10,785 nt of DNA from an uncultured Caulobacteraceae bacterium (GCA_937952995.1 CALFYB010000431.1:1-10785); one strand, 5' to 3'; counted from the first letter of the stretch, positions 1 through 7,271 are shown. Numbers and translations: made by a program. Notes: generated by a model from the letters alone, not told the origin.

Positions 1-1
1 G

Positions 2-49
2 GGCGTGGCTTTGGCCATCGGCGTCATCTCCCTAATGAGCGCGTTTTGA
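2..49 (+). CDS. C-terminal tail of an unidentified, probably membrane, protein (partial)
   Basis: The frame from base 2 to a TGA at 47-49 encodes 15 residues, GVALAIGVISLMSAF. They are almost wholly hydrophobic or small, like the end of a transmembrane helix. The 5' part lies outside the window, so the family cannot be named. It is on the same strand as the crotonase gene 119 bp downstream. Fifteen codons without a stop is weak evidence by itself; the call rests on hydrophobicity and position. Confidence 0.4.
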   Translation, partial: GVALAIGVISLMSAF

Positions 50-112
50 GCGCCGCAATCCTCATCAGGCTGTCCGGTCTCAACGGATCTGTCGATACCT
101 GATATAACTTAT

Positions 113-142
113 TGACAAGATCCTCAGTTTTTCTAAGCCTAA
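113..142 (+). promoter_or_regulatory. Weak candidate promoter for the crotonase gene
   Basis: A perfect TTGACA hexamer at 113-118 lies about 50 bp upstream of the ATG at 169. The best -10 at 18 bp spacing is GCCTAA (137-142), which is poor. The rest of 50-168 holds no gene and no convincing terminator; only a six-base repeat pair (ATCAGG/CCTGAT) with a long loop is visible. The -35 is seen directly; promoter function is inference. Confidence 0.25.
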
Positions 143-168
143 AATTCATATCCATTAGGGCGTAGATC

Positions 169-963
169 ATGACCACCGACGTCAAAATCACCGATGCGGG
201 CCATGTCCGCACGATCCTCTTGAACCGTCCAGAAAAGAAGAATGCGCTTAGCGATCAACTGGCTTGGGGGGTCGTTGAGGCGATAGAGGTGGCGGCGCGC
301 GATGATAATGTCTGGGTCATTGCCCTGACTGGGAGCGGCGACTCCTTCTGTGCGGGCCTTGACCTGTCAGCGCCCGAGAAGTTTTCACCTCTGACGGCTC
401 AATCTGCTCAGTTGGACGACATCCATTGGGTCGGTCAGTTTCTGCTGTCGATGCGCAGGCGCTGCGACAAGCCCATCGTCGGCGGTATCAATGGTGTTGC
501 CGTTGGCGCGGGTCTTGGCTTGGCCATGGCTACCGATGTTCGACTGATCAGCCGCAGTGCGCGTCTGATGGCAGGCTATACCCGCATCGGCGGCTCACCC
601 GATGCGGGCCTGACCATCACCCTGCCTCAGGCCATGGGCTATGAGCCTGCGCTGCGGTTCATGATGGAGAACCGAACGGTCATGGGTGACGAGGCAGTCA
701 CGCTTGGCATGGCTGGCGAAGCTGTGGACGCCGATCAGTTTACCAACCGCCTCGCAGAATATTGCGAGTCTCTATGCCAATGGTCTCCGATCACCCTTCG
801 TCTTCTCAAGCGCGGGATGACCAAGTCGCTTGAGACCCTGGATCTGGAACAGCAGCTTCGCTACGAGCTAACCAATATCCGCATGGCCTTTGGAAGTGAT
901 GATGGAAAAGAGGCCCGTAAAGCGTTCTTTGAAAAGCGCAAACCGAATTTCACGGGCCGATAG
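169..963 (+). CDS. Enoyl-CoA hydratase/isomerase (crotonase) family protein
   Basis: This 264-residue protein has the usual length for a single-domain crotonase. Such enzymes hydrate or isomerise acyl-CoA esters in the cytoplasm, in fatty-acid or aromatic-acid breakdown. The N-terminal LNRPEKKNAL (18-27) is typical of the fold. The oxyanion-hole segments are SFCAGLDL (59-66) and GVAVGAGLGLA (109-119). The active-site stretch reads GGSPDAGLTITLPQAMG (141-157). Its Asp145 sits where PaaG-type isomerases carry an acidic residue, whereas classical hydratases use two Glu. This favours an isomerase or a less typical crotonase, but the substrate cannot be read from the sequence. The ATG at 169 follows an ill-defined ribosome site (TTAGGGCGTAG) and gives a normal N-terminus. 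Its stop lies 8 bp from the stop of the convergent HD-GYP gene, and nothing links it functionally to that operon. Confidence 0.93.
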   Translation: MTTDVKITDAGHVRTILLNRPEKKNALSDQLAWGVVEAIEVAARDDNVWVIALTGSGDSFCAGLDLSAPEKFSPLTAQSAQLDDIHWVGQFLLSMRRRCDKPIVGGINGVAVGAGLGLAMATDVRLISRSARLMAGYTRIGGSPDAGLTITLPQAMGYEPALRFMMENRTVMGDEAVTLGMAGEAVDADQFTNRLAEYCESLCQWSPITLRLLKRGMTKSLETLDLEQQLRYELTNIRMAFGSDDGKEARKAFFEKRKPNFTGR

Positions 964-971
964 GGCTGGGG

Positions 972-2069
972 TTAATTGTCTGCCAAGCTGTCCGCGATCT
1001 GTTTGATTTTTGGCAAGATCTCGATGAAGGCGGCGACAATGTCCGGATCAAAATGCTGACCGGCTCCTTTGGTAATGATGTCTACAGCCACCTCGTGCGA
1101 CATGCCGTCCTTGTAATAACGCCGACTAATCAGGGCGTCATAGACGTCGGCGACAGCCATGAGGCGGGCGGAAATCGGGATGTCGTCTCCCTTCAGGCCC
1201 TCCGGATAGCCTGAACCATCCCATTTTTCTTGGTGCGAGAGGGCTATTTCCTTGGCGCATTGCAGGAATGAGTGTTGGCTTGGCAAAAGGGACTCCGCCT
1301 GCAACAGGGCATTATAGCCAATGGTGGTGTGGGTCTTCATAATCTCGAATTCATCCACGGTCAGCTTGCCGGGCTTAAGCAGTATGGCATCGGGTATGCC
1401 GACCTTGCCGATATCGTGCAGGGGGGCGGATTGAACGAGGGTGTGAATCTGGTTTTCCGTTAGATAGGCCGAAAAGCGGGGATGGCGTTTGAGCTGTTCG
1501 GCCAAGGCACCCACATAGAGTTGGGTGCGGCGAATATGATTGCCGGTTTCATTGTCTCGGGTCTCGGCCAATGAGGCCATGGCCGAGATGGTCACGTCCT
1601 GCAGGCGGGTGGCTTCCTCGGTGCGCCGAGCGACCTCTTGGCTCAGGAAATTATTGTTGTCCCGTAAGAAGTCGCTCGCCTGCTTCAGCTTAATGTGAGT
1701 AGCAACCCTGACCATCAGGATCGCCGGGCTGATCGGCTTGGTGATGTAGTCGACCGCGCCGCGTTCAAGACCTTCTTGCTCGTCCATCTTGTCGGTCTTC
1801 GCCGTCAAGAAGATCACGGGAATATGCTTGAGCCGCGAACTGTTCTTGATGACCTCACACACTTCCCAGCCGCTGATGCCCGGCATCATAACGTCGAGCA
1901 GGATCAGGTCGGGAAGGGTGTCGCCCTCCAGAATTTTCAAGGCCCGTTGCCCGTTCGGAGCGACCTTGATCTTATAGTCCTTGCCGAGCAGTTCCCCGAG
2001 CAGTTCAAGGTTCTCCGGAGAGTCGTCGACGCAGAGGATTGTGCTCTGCTGCAGATTGGGCGTGATCAT
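972..2069 (-). CDS. HD-GYP domain response regulator (predicted cyclic-di-GMP phosphodiesterase)
   Basis: This 365-residue RpfG-like regulator is predicted to hydrolyse c-di-GMP in the cytoplasm when controlled by phosphorylation. Residues 9-125 form a receiver domain with acidic pair D15/D16, phosphoacceptor D59 in LILLDVMMPG, T89 (FLTA) and K111 (ITKP). A short helical linker (about 130-160) leads to an HD-GYP domain. The HD pair is H218/D219 in LHDIGKVGIPD, and the GYP signature is at 287-289 within HQEKWDGSGYPEGL. The VADVYDAL segment (306-313) is also typical. Both signature motifs are intact, so an active enzyme is expected. Its ATG overlaps the TGA of the upstream hybrid kinase by 4 bases (ATGA), indicating coupled translation. 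The HPt domain of that kinase is the natural phosphodonor (inference). It is the last gene of the operon, and no terminator is visible before the convergent crotonase gene. Confidence 0.95.
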   Translation of the reverse strand: MITPNLQQSTILCVDDSPENLELLGELLGKDYKIKVAPNGQRALKILEGDTLPDLILLDVMMPGISGWEVCEVIKNSSRLKHIPVIFLTAKTDKMDEQEGLERGAVDYITKPISPAILMVRVATHIKLKQASDFLRDNNNFLSQEVARRTEEATRLQDVTISAMASLAETRDNETGNHIRRTQLYVGALAEQLKRHPRFSAYLTENQIHTLVQSAPLHDIGKVGIPDAILLKPGKLTVDEFEIMKTHTTIGYNALLQAESLLPSQHSFLQCAKEIALSHQEKWDGSGYPEGLKGDDIPISARLMAVADVYDALISRRYYKDGMSHEVAVDIITKGAGQHFDPDIVAAFIEILPKIKQIADSLADN

Positions 2070-4741
2070 GCTTGGCCTATAGTCTTCAAAATGGCATATG
2101 CCGCCGGGTAGTCATATTCGTTGATATTATTAGCAAATTCGTCGAATTGATCGGCCAACAGCGTTTTGAAATGCTGCTCAAAGTCCTTGAATAGACGATT
2201 TGACCCGATGTCATCTGACTTCAGAAGCCGGGTCATTTGGTCGATTTGGACGTCAAAGTCAGGCGGAAGGTCCACCGGCGCAGCGACGGTTTCGCTCTCC
2301 ACGCCTAGGGCGATATTGAGTTCGCCAAGCAGCGATCCGAGGGCGGCGCAGAGTGTCGCATATTGCTGTTCGACCAATGCTCCGTCTTGGCCTTGATGGA
2401 TTAGGCTTTCCAATTGACCGGCCATCGCAGCGATGTCCTCAGCGCCTACGCTTCCGGCCGTGCCCTTCAGGCTGTGGGCGATGCGTTCCATGTCTTTGGA
2501 TGTTTGAGACGTTTTAGCCGCGTCATATTCCGCAGAGAAACGCGCACTACGGTCTGCGAATTTCATCAGGATTGACAGCGCGAGCTTCTCATTGCCGTTG
2601 GTATTTTGCAGTGCCTTGACCCGATCAATGCCGTCGATCGTTGGCAAGGTCGGCTGCTCGATGGTCGGGACAGTCTCTGTGGTCTCTTCAGGACTATCGA
2701 GGTCAATAGTGCTTGGAACGACCCACTGTTCCAGCACCCGCCACAGCTCATTGGGGTTTATGGGCTTGGTCACATAGTCGTTCATGCCGACCTCGGCGCA
2801 CCGTTCCCGATCCTTGGCCATCGCGTTGGCTGTTAAGGCCACGATGGGGAGATTGGCCATTTCCGGCAGTTTTCGGATCTCCAAAGTGGCTTCAAGCCCG
2901 TCCATGATCGGCATGTGCATATCCATGAACACGAGGTCCCATGGCTCTGACTTGACTCGAAACAGCGCCTCTAGGCCATTCTCTGCCAGTTCAATAGAGA
3001 GGTTCCGCTCTTGGAATAGCCCGACCGCAACGTCGCGATTTATCTCGTTATCTTCGACCAAAAGTATACGGGCGTGTTTAAAGCGTTTTGTGAAAGATTT
3101 GATCTCATCCACTGAAAGATTTGAAGAATTATCTGTTTTGGATTTAGATTTTTTATTCCGCTTATGTGTGGGGTTAGCAAATAGGGTGTTGGCCAAGGCG
3201 TCTAACAGGTTCGAGCCATGAACCGGTTTTACGATCGCATCGTCAAACAGCAGGTGTCCTTCATTGTTGCGGATGTCCTCTCTGCCGAGGGCGGTGGCCA
3301 GGACCAATTTTGGTTGTACGACGAAAGGCATCTGTCGAATGGCTCTTGCCGTTTCCATGCCATCGAGACCGGGCATCTTCCAGTCGATAAAGACAATGTC
3401 CGGCTCATCGTGCGCGTTGATCGCAGCTTGCAGTTCGGACAGGCAGGCAAAGCCGGAGGTCAATGGAATGCAGGTCACCCCCATCGCCGTAAGGATTTCG
3501 ACCATGATCTGTCGAGCGCGATCGTGGTCGTCGACGACAAAGGCCTTGACGGTCGATAGGTCGAGTTGAACAGCGTTTTGCTGAGCCTCTTCGCTGTGCT
3601 TCAGTCTAGCGCTAAACCAAAATTTCGATCCCTTACCCAGCTCGCTAGACAGTCCAACCTTGCCCCCCATCATTTCAGCGAGGCTTTTGCTGATCGCGAG
3701 GCCCAGACCCGTTCCGCCATATTTGCGTGTTGTGGAGGTGTCTGCCTGCTGGAAGCTTTGAAACAGCTTCGTTTGCTGCTCCGGACTGATACCAATGCCT
3801 GTATCGCTGACCGTGAATTTCAAGAGGATGTCGTCTGGTCCGTCATCCTCCATCTCGACATGGACACCGACCTCGCCTTGATCGCTGAACTTGATCGCAT
3901 TGCTGACGAAGTTGATCAGAATTTGGCTCAGCCTAAAGGGATCGCCTCTGAGATTTTTCGGGACGTTCGGATCGATCTTAAAGGTGAACTCGATGTTCTT
4001 CCGTTCGAGATTCTCGGCGTTGATGGTGATGAGATTATGGATAATATTTTCGATCTGGAACTCGACCGCTTCGATGGTCATTTTGCCAGATTCAATTTTT
4101 GAGAAATCCAAAATGTCTTCAATGAGCATCATCAGATGCTGTGATGACTGTTGAATTCGTTCAATATAACCACGTTGCTTGGGTGACAGGTCGGTACTTA
4201 GCGCCAGGTGGGTCATGCCAACGATCGCGTTCATCGGCGTGCGAATTTCGTGGCTCATATTGGCGAGGAAGTCGGCCTTCATCTGCCCGGCAGACACAGC
4301 CTCGGCAGTCGCGTGGCGTAGTTCGTCGTTAATTTCATGAATGTCGCGGAAGAGTTCTTCTCGGGTCTTTTCGGTCAATATTGATCGAAACCGCTCGATT
4401 TGGCTCTCGGTCGGTTGCGGAACAACGATTTGATAGTCGCGTATAGCGCGGTACGGCTGCTTTGAGGGTTGCTTGCTGCGATCGAAGTTCGAGTTCTCAT
4501 CGGCACTTTTGACGTAATATTCGATTTCGATCAGGGGGGCGCCACGCCGCGTCGACAGCGAGATACTTGCGCGGGCGCGATCACCGTAGTTCGACAGCAA
4601 CTTTGCGAGCTCGGAAAATTCCCCGGCGATCTGGGCCGAGAGCACGGGATCTTTGCTGAGCGCCATTGCGAAATCATAGATCTTGCGTCGGCCTGAATAG
4701 ACAGAATCTGGATTGCTGATCTTTAAGTTGGCAAGCTGCAT
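2066..4741 (-). CDS. Soluble hybrid sensor histidine kinase with two receiver domains and HPt
   Basis: The 891-residue multi-step phosphorelay kinase has no transmembrane segment, so it is cytoplasmic. In order: an N-terminal region (1-115) discussed under findings; a helical linker (about 118-155); HisKA with H164 in NMSHEIRTPMN; HATPase_c with N box NFVSNAIKF (277-285), DTGIGI (313-318) and GGTGLGLA (342-349); REC1 with D404/D405, D453 and K505; a lysine-rich linker (526-536); REC2 with E563/D564, D607, T637 and K659; HPt with H756 in AHSLKGTAG; and a C-terminal helical extension (826-891). Architecture is BarA- or RpfC-like but without membrane input. The start is taken at 4741, where TGATG joins the stop of the upstream gene to this ATG and GAAGTGG lies just upstream. 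An in-frame ATG at 4768 would give 900 residues but has almost no ribosome site. The stop overlaps the HD-GYP start by 4 bases. Confidence 0.92.
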   Translation of the reverse strand: MQLANLKISNPDSVYSGRRKIYDFAMALSKDPVLSAQIAGEFSELAKLLSNYGDRARASISLSTRRGAPLIEIEYYVKSADENSNFDRSKQPSKQPYRAIRDYQIVVPQPTESQIERFRSILTEKTREELFRDIHEINDELRHATAEAVSAGQMKADFLANMSHEIRTPMNAIVGMTHLALSTDLSPKQRGYIERIQQSSQHLMMLIEDILDFSKIESGKMTIEAVEFQIENIIHNLITINAENLERKNIEFTFKIDPNVPKNLRGDPFRLSQILINFVSNAIKFSDQGEVGVHVEMEDDGPDDILLKFTVSDTGIGISPEQQTKLFQSFQQADTSTTRKYGGTGLGLAISKSLAEMMGGKVGLSSELGKGSKFWFSARLKHSEEAQQNAVQLDLSTVKAFVVDDHDRARQIMVEILTAMGVTCIPLTSGFACLSELQAAINAHDEPDIVFIDWKMPGLDGMETARAIRQMPFVVQPKLVLATALGREDIRNNEGHLLFDDAIVKPVHGSNLLDALANTLFANPTHKRNKKSKSKTDNSSNLSVDEIKSFTKRFKHARILLVEDNEINRDVAVGLFQERNLSIELAENGLEALFRVKSEPWDLVFMDMHMPIMDGLEATLEIRKLPEMANLPIVALTANAMAKDRERCAEVGMNDYVTKPINPNELWRVLEQWVVPSTIDLDSPEETTETVPTIEQPTLPTIDGIDRVKALQNTNGNEKLALSILMKFADRSARFSAEYDAAKTSQTSKDMERIAHSLKGTAGSVGAEDIAAMAGQLESLIHQGQDGALVEQQYATLCAALGSLLGELNIALGVESETVAAPVDLPPDFDVQIDQMTRLLKSDDIGSNRLFKDFEQHFKTLLADQFDEFANNINEYDYPAAYAILKTIGQA

Positions 4742-5805
4742 CAGGCGAACCACTTCAAAATAACACATCCCGCATCGTCATGGTCCCGTCCCATCTCTGT
4801 GACGATACGGCGAGCCAGGGGCTGGGCGGCCTCGTGGATGTGGTGTTGAACAAACTGGGGTGTGGTTGTTTCCGGTAAACCATCGGTCCAAAGAAAGATC
4901 ACGTCGCCGGGTTCTAGCAATTCTGTTTGCTCAAGTAGGGTGGGTAAGCGCTGACCAAGGATGCCATCCTTCGAAATGCCGCGCCATTTCTTGCCCTTTA
5001 CGCGGCTGGCACCGGTATTTCCCACTGCCAGATAGCTGAATTGGTTCGAGTGTTTATCAATTTTCACAATCCCGATCGCGGCACCCAGTGTCCCTTGAAG
5101 GTTCGTGTGCAGCAGGGCCATCAGCTCTTTCGGCTGCAAGGTGCTGTTGGTCTCGATCATGGATTGGATGTTTTTCGCGCTCGCGTGGGCGTGATCTCCG
5201 TGGCCTGAGACGTCGATAATGACGATCAGAGACTGGTGATCGGACTCCGCGATCACGATCAGGTCACCACTGTTAATCTGCCCAACCATCGGGCGGTAAT
5301 GGGATCCAATCTCGCAGCGTTGCGCGAAGGGGGGGCTTAAGTCATTGAAAACGCGCGGCGCATGGATAATAGGTTTTGAGCGCGTCCCCGCCGATTTCAA
5401 AATCTTTATGGCGCTAATGATCGTTCCCGACGAGGGCGTGGATCGAATGTAAAACCGATCAGCCATCCGTTTTACGCCGGGCAAGCCTAAGCCTAGGGTC
5501 TGACCGGTGGAGAAGTTATCGGACAAGGCGAGGTCTAGGTTCTTAATCCCAGGCCCATCATCTTTCGCTATAATTTCAACGCCTTGCAGCCCATCTTCGT
5601 CATAATGGTTCGCTATAATCGTGCCGTAGGTCGCATATTTAATGATGTTTGAGCCGAGTTCAGAGACAATCGTTCCAACCATCGACCGTTCCAAGTCAGA
5701 GGCGCAGGCAACGAAGGGCAGTTTTTGGACATTGCTCACGGCGATACGAAGATCGGTATAGTCACGAACTGTATAGGAAAAGGTCCGAGTGACGCCTGTG
5801 GGCAT
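4741..5805 (-). CDS. RsbT-like switch kinase fused to RsbX-like PP2C phosphatase
   Basis: This 354-residue fusion joins two stressosome enzymes. Residues 1-140 are an RsbT-type GHKL serine/threonine kinase: N box SELGSNIIKYA (48-58, N53), ADP-contacting DDGPGI (82-87) and GLGLPGVKRMADRF (105-118), which closely matches the RsbT signature. Residues 160-354 are a PP2C/SpoIIE-like phosphatase of RsbX type: GD at 179-180, IIDVSGHGD (196-204), a GNTGA turn (262-266), LWTDGLPE (305-312) and DHDDAGCVIL (341-350), supplying the expected metal-binding Asp residues. In Bacillus subtilis RsbT phosphorylates RsbR and RsbS, and RsbX removes these phosphates. Here one chain appears to carry both activities. 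It starts 2 nt after the rsbS-like stop and shares TGATG with the kinase gene downstream. The domain calls are firm; substrates are inferred from gene order. Confidence 0.9.
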   Translation of the reverse strand: MPTGVTRTFSYTVRDYTDLRIAVSNVQKLPFVACASDLERSMVGTIVSELGSNIIKYATYGTIIANHYDEDGLQGVEIIAKDDGPGIKNLDLALSDNFSTGQTLGLGLPGVKRMADRFYIRSTPSSGTIISAIKILKSAGTRSKPIIHAPRVFNDLSPPFAQRCEIGSHYRPMVGQINSGDLIVIAESDHQSLIVIIDVSGHGDHAHASAKNIQSMIETNSTLQPKELMALLHTNLQGTLGAAIGIVKIDKHSNQFSYLAVGNTGASRVKGKKWRGISKDGILGQRLPTLLEQTELLEPGDVIFLWTDGLPETTTPQFVQHHIHEAAQPLARRIVTEMGRDHDDAGCVILKWFA

Positions 5806-5807
5806 AG

Positions 5808-6194
5808 CTAGTCGAGCCCTACCGATAGGGAGCGCAAGGCTTCACTCAAGCCAAGTTCGGCTTTGATGCCGCCCAAGTCTGCATCCGCTTGGACCAGATG
5901 GGCAACGATGCCGGGACGCAAGCCGACAAAAATCGACGACGAACCCAACCTCTGGGTCATGTTAGCGATGGCCTTTAAGCCGCTGAATTCCTCGCTATCG
6001 AGAAATCTTAGGCCGCTCAGCTCAAAGATCACAGCGCGGGTTGAAACGCCGTGAATGGCCTTGAGCGTTGCTTCACGCAATATATCCATCTGGGCACCTC
6101 CCAGATCGTCGGGCACGGTAACGATCAAGCAATCGCTGATCCGTGTGGAGGTAACAGTTCTGGCTGAACCGCCTTTTAGGTCTAGGTCGGACAT
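5808..6194 (-). CDS. rsbS: RsbS-like single STAS-domain stressosome protein
   Basis: This 128-residue protein is one STAS domain (about 18-122) after a short polar N-terminus. The central segment VIFELSGLRFLDSEEFSGLK (55-74) matches the strand-loop-helix of anti-sigma-factor antagonists. Ser67 in LDSEEF aligns with the RsbT-phosphorylated Ser59 of B. subtilis RsbS (alignment by eye). The FVGLRPGIVAHLVQADADL stretch (89-107) matches the GIxPxxAxxLxxLG pattern of RsbR/RsbS proteins. RsbS forms the minor core component of the stressosome with RsbR and sequesters RsbT. AAGG sits 5 nt before the ATG. The gene lies 43 bp after the RsbR-like gene and 2 bp before the RsbT-like gene, reproducing the canonical R-S-T order, which strengthens the assignment. 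Confidence 0.88.
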   Translation of the reverse strand: MSDLDLKGGSARTVTSTRISDCLIVTVPDDLGGAQMDILREATLKAIHGVSTRAVIFELSGLRFLDSEEFSGLKAIANMTQRLGSSSIFVGLRPGIVAHLVQADADLGGIKAELGLSEALRSLSVGLD

Positions 6195-6237
6195 GTGACC
6201 TTAGTCTTTCTCGGTGTTTTGAATGGTTCAGTTTCGC

Positions 6238-7128
6238 CTAGGAGCCAATGGTTTGGAGGCCGATACCGGCGGCGCGCAGGGCTAGCTCGAACGAATCCCT
6301 CAGGGTCGCTGTGGTTCTAACGTCGCCGATATTGACGCCAAGCTCGACGAGGGTTTGCGCGATGGTTGGAGAAACCCCTGAAATGATGGTTTCGCAGCCC
6401 ATAAATTGGGTCGCCTTGGTGATCTTGATCAACTGATTGGCAACGGCTGTGTCCATCGCGCTGACACCGCTGATGTCGAGGACAAAGACCTTTGCCCGTG
6501 TCTCGCCAATTTTGGTGAGGGTCTTGGTCATGATGTCGCGGGTACGTTCCGAATCGATGATGCCCAAGAGGGGTAGCAGCAGAATGCCTTCCCAGATCGG
6601 CGTTACGGGCGTTGACATTTCGAGCAAGGCTTTACTGCCTGCAGCGATCTTTTCTCTGTTGATGCGCGCAATTTCGTCAATAACGACGTAGGAATCCAAG
6701 AATATAAGCTTGGTGATCGAGTCTATCGTGTCGTCTAGGTCCTTAACGGATTTCCCGAATTTCCGAAGCCGGTCGATGAGCGATTTTGCCGAGAACGAAA
6801 CGCTGGCAAAATAGATGTCGTTCGGCAGGTCAATATGGGCGTGGACGGCACCGACATGCCGACGCTCTTCAAACCAAGCGGGCGACAGGTTGGCTTCAAA
6901 GAATGTGCGCCAATAGGCGGCCTGCATGTTTCGAACACGGTTCAACCGTTCGGGATTATTGGCGAAAAATATTTGGTACTCGTCGTGGTTCGCCATCCAA
7001 TCGTAAAACAACGTGAGATGGTCGTCGATCGCCAACATCAGGTTGGGCCCAACCGCTCGCACGCGGTCGATATCGCCCTGTTCGATCTCAAATTTCTTGA
7101 GAATGGATTGTTGGCTAACTTGGTCCAT
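6238..7128 (-). CDS. rsbR: RsbR-like stressosome sensor with globin-coupled N-terminal domain and STAS domain
   Basis: The 296-residue protein combines a sensor-globin-like domain (about 10-150) with a C-terminal STAS domain (about 170-288). The globin signature lies in RRHVGAVHAHIDLP (89-102), where His96 is the expected proximal haem ligand (family pattern IGxxHxRIGL). YWRTFF (72-77) also fits globin-coupled sensors. A haem-globin RsbR homologue is known from Vibrio vulnificus. The STAS part opens with a phrase like that of RsbRA (EMSTPVTPIWEGILLLPLLG, 170-189). The two RsbT target threonines of B. subtilis RsbRA (T171, T205) correspond by eye to Ser193 in GIIDSERT and Thr227 in AMDTAVANQLI. 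The expected role is oxygen or gas sensing in the stressosome shell. It is the first gene of the operon; AGGGG (7138-7142) lies 9 nt upstream of the ATG. Confidence 0.9.
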   Translation of the reverse strand: MDQVSQQSILKKFEIEQGDIDRVRAVGPNLMLAIDDHLTLFYDWMANHDEYQIFFANNPERLNRVRNMQAAYWRTFFEANLSPAWFEERRHVGAVHAHIDLPNDIYFASVSFSAKSLIDRLRKFGKSVKDLDDTIDSITKLIFLDSYVVIDEIARINREKIAAGSKALLEMSTPVTPIWEGILLLPLLGIIDSERTRDIMTKTLTKIGETRAKVFVLDISGVSAMDTAVANQLIKITKATQFMGCETIISGVSPTIAQTLVELGVNIGDVRTTATLRDSFELALRAAGIGLQTIGS

Positions 7129-7137
7129 GATCGTTTG

Positions 7138-7142
7138 CCCCT
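7138..7142 (-). promoter_or_regulatory. Ribosome-binding site of the RsbR-like gene
   Basis: On the minus strand AGGGG stands 9 nt before the ATG ending at 7128. It is the clearest Shine-Dalgarno site of the operon and supports this start. Confidence 0.6.
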
Positions 7143-7167
7143 GAAACTCTGCGCGATTTATGGCTAG

Positions 7168-7197
7168 CTTATATTATGTATTGCGCATCAATCCTAA
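7168..7197 (-). promoter_or_regulatory. Weak candidate promoter for the stressosome operon
   Basis: On the minus strand TTAGGA (7192-7197) and TATAAG (7168-7173) are separated by 18 bp in an AT-rich patch about 40 bp upstream of the first start codon. The -35 match is poor. The operon needs a promoter between here and the hairpin at 7240-7271, so the location is sensible, but the exact boxes are a guess. Confidence 0.25.
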
Positions 7198-7235
7198 CAG
7201 ATTGGTGAGGGGTGCTGAGCCTATGCGCCCATACA

Positions 7236-7271
7236 CAAAGGCCCCCGTCACCGATTAAAGTGACGAGGGCC
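7236..7271 (-). terminator. Rho-independent-type terminator of the small exported-protein gene
   Basis: Arms 7240-7251 and 7260-7271 form a 12-bp stem with an 8-nt loop. Read on the minus strand, the single imperfect position is a G.U wobble and the stem is followed by TTTG; on the plus strand it is a C.A mismatch with no T tract. It lies 41 bp past the stop of the 7313-7621 gene, separating that gene from the stressosome operon. The T tract is short, so termination may be partial. Confidence 0.65.

Noticed and set aside
24..212. 62-codon minus-strand open frame with a hydrophobic start
   Set aside because: It overlaps the start of the crotonase gene and its upstream region, and shows no ribosome site or known similarity.
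1695..2111. 138-codon plus-strand open frame opposite the HD-GYP receiver domain
   Set aside because: It overlaps an intact receiver domain on the other strand and spans the junction of two real genes; no motif or start signal supports it.
3566..4102. 178-codon plus-strand open frame opposite the histidine kinase gene
   Set aside because: It is antisense to the HATPase and HisKA coding region, whose frame carries all expected motifs. Its translation shows no recognisable domain and no ribosome site, so it is a shadow.
972..4741. RpfC/RpfG quorum-sensing pair
   Set aside because: The hybrid kinase plus HD-GYP arrangement resembles RpfC/RpfG, but RpfC has several membrane helices and one receiver. 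This kinase is soluble with two receivers, lacks an RpfF neighbour, and is coupled to stressosome genes.
4741..5340. PP2C domain as an RsbU-type activator phosphatase
   Set aside because: RsbU carries an N-terminal RsbT-binding helical domain. Here the phosphatase is fused behind an RsbT-like kinase and no RsbV/RsbW pair is present, so the RsbX role fits better.
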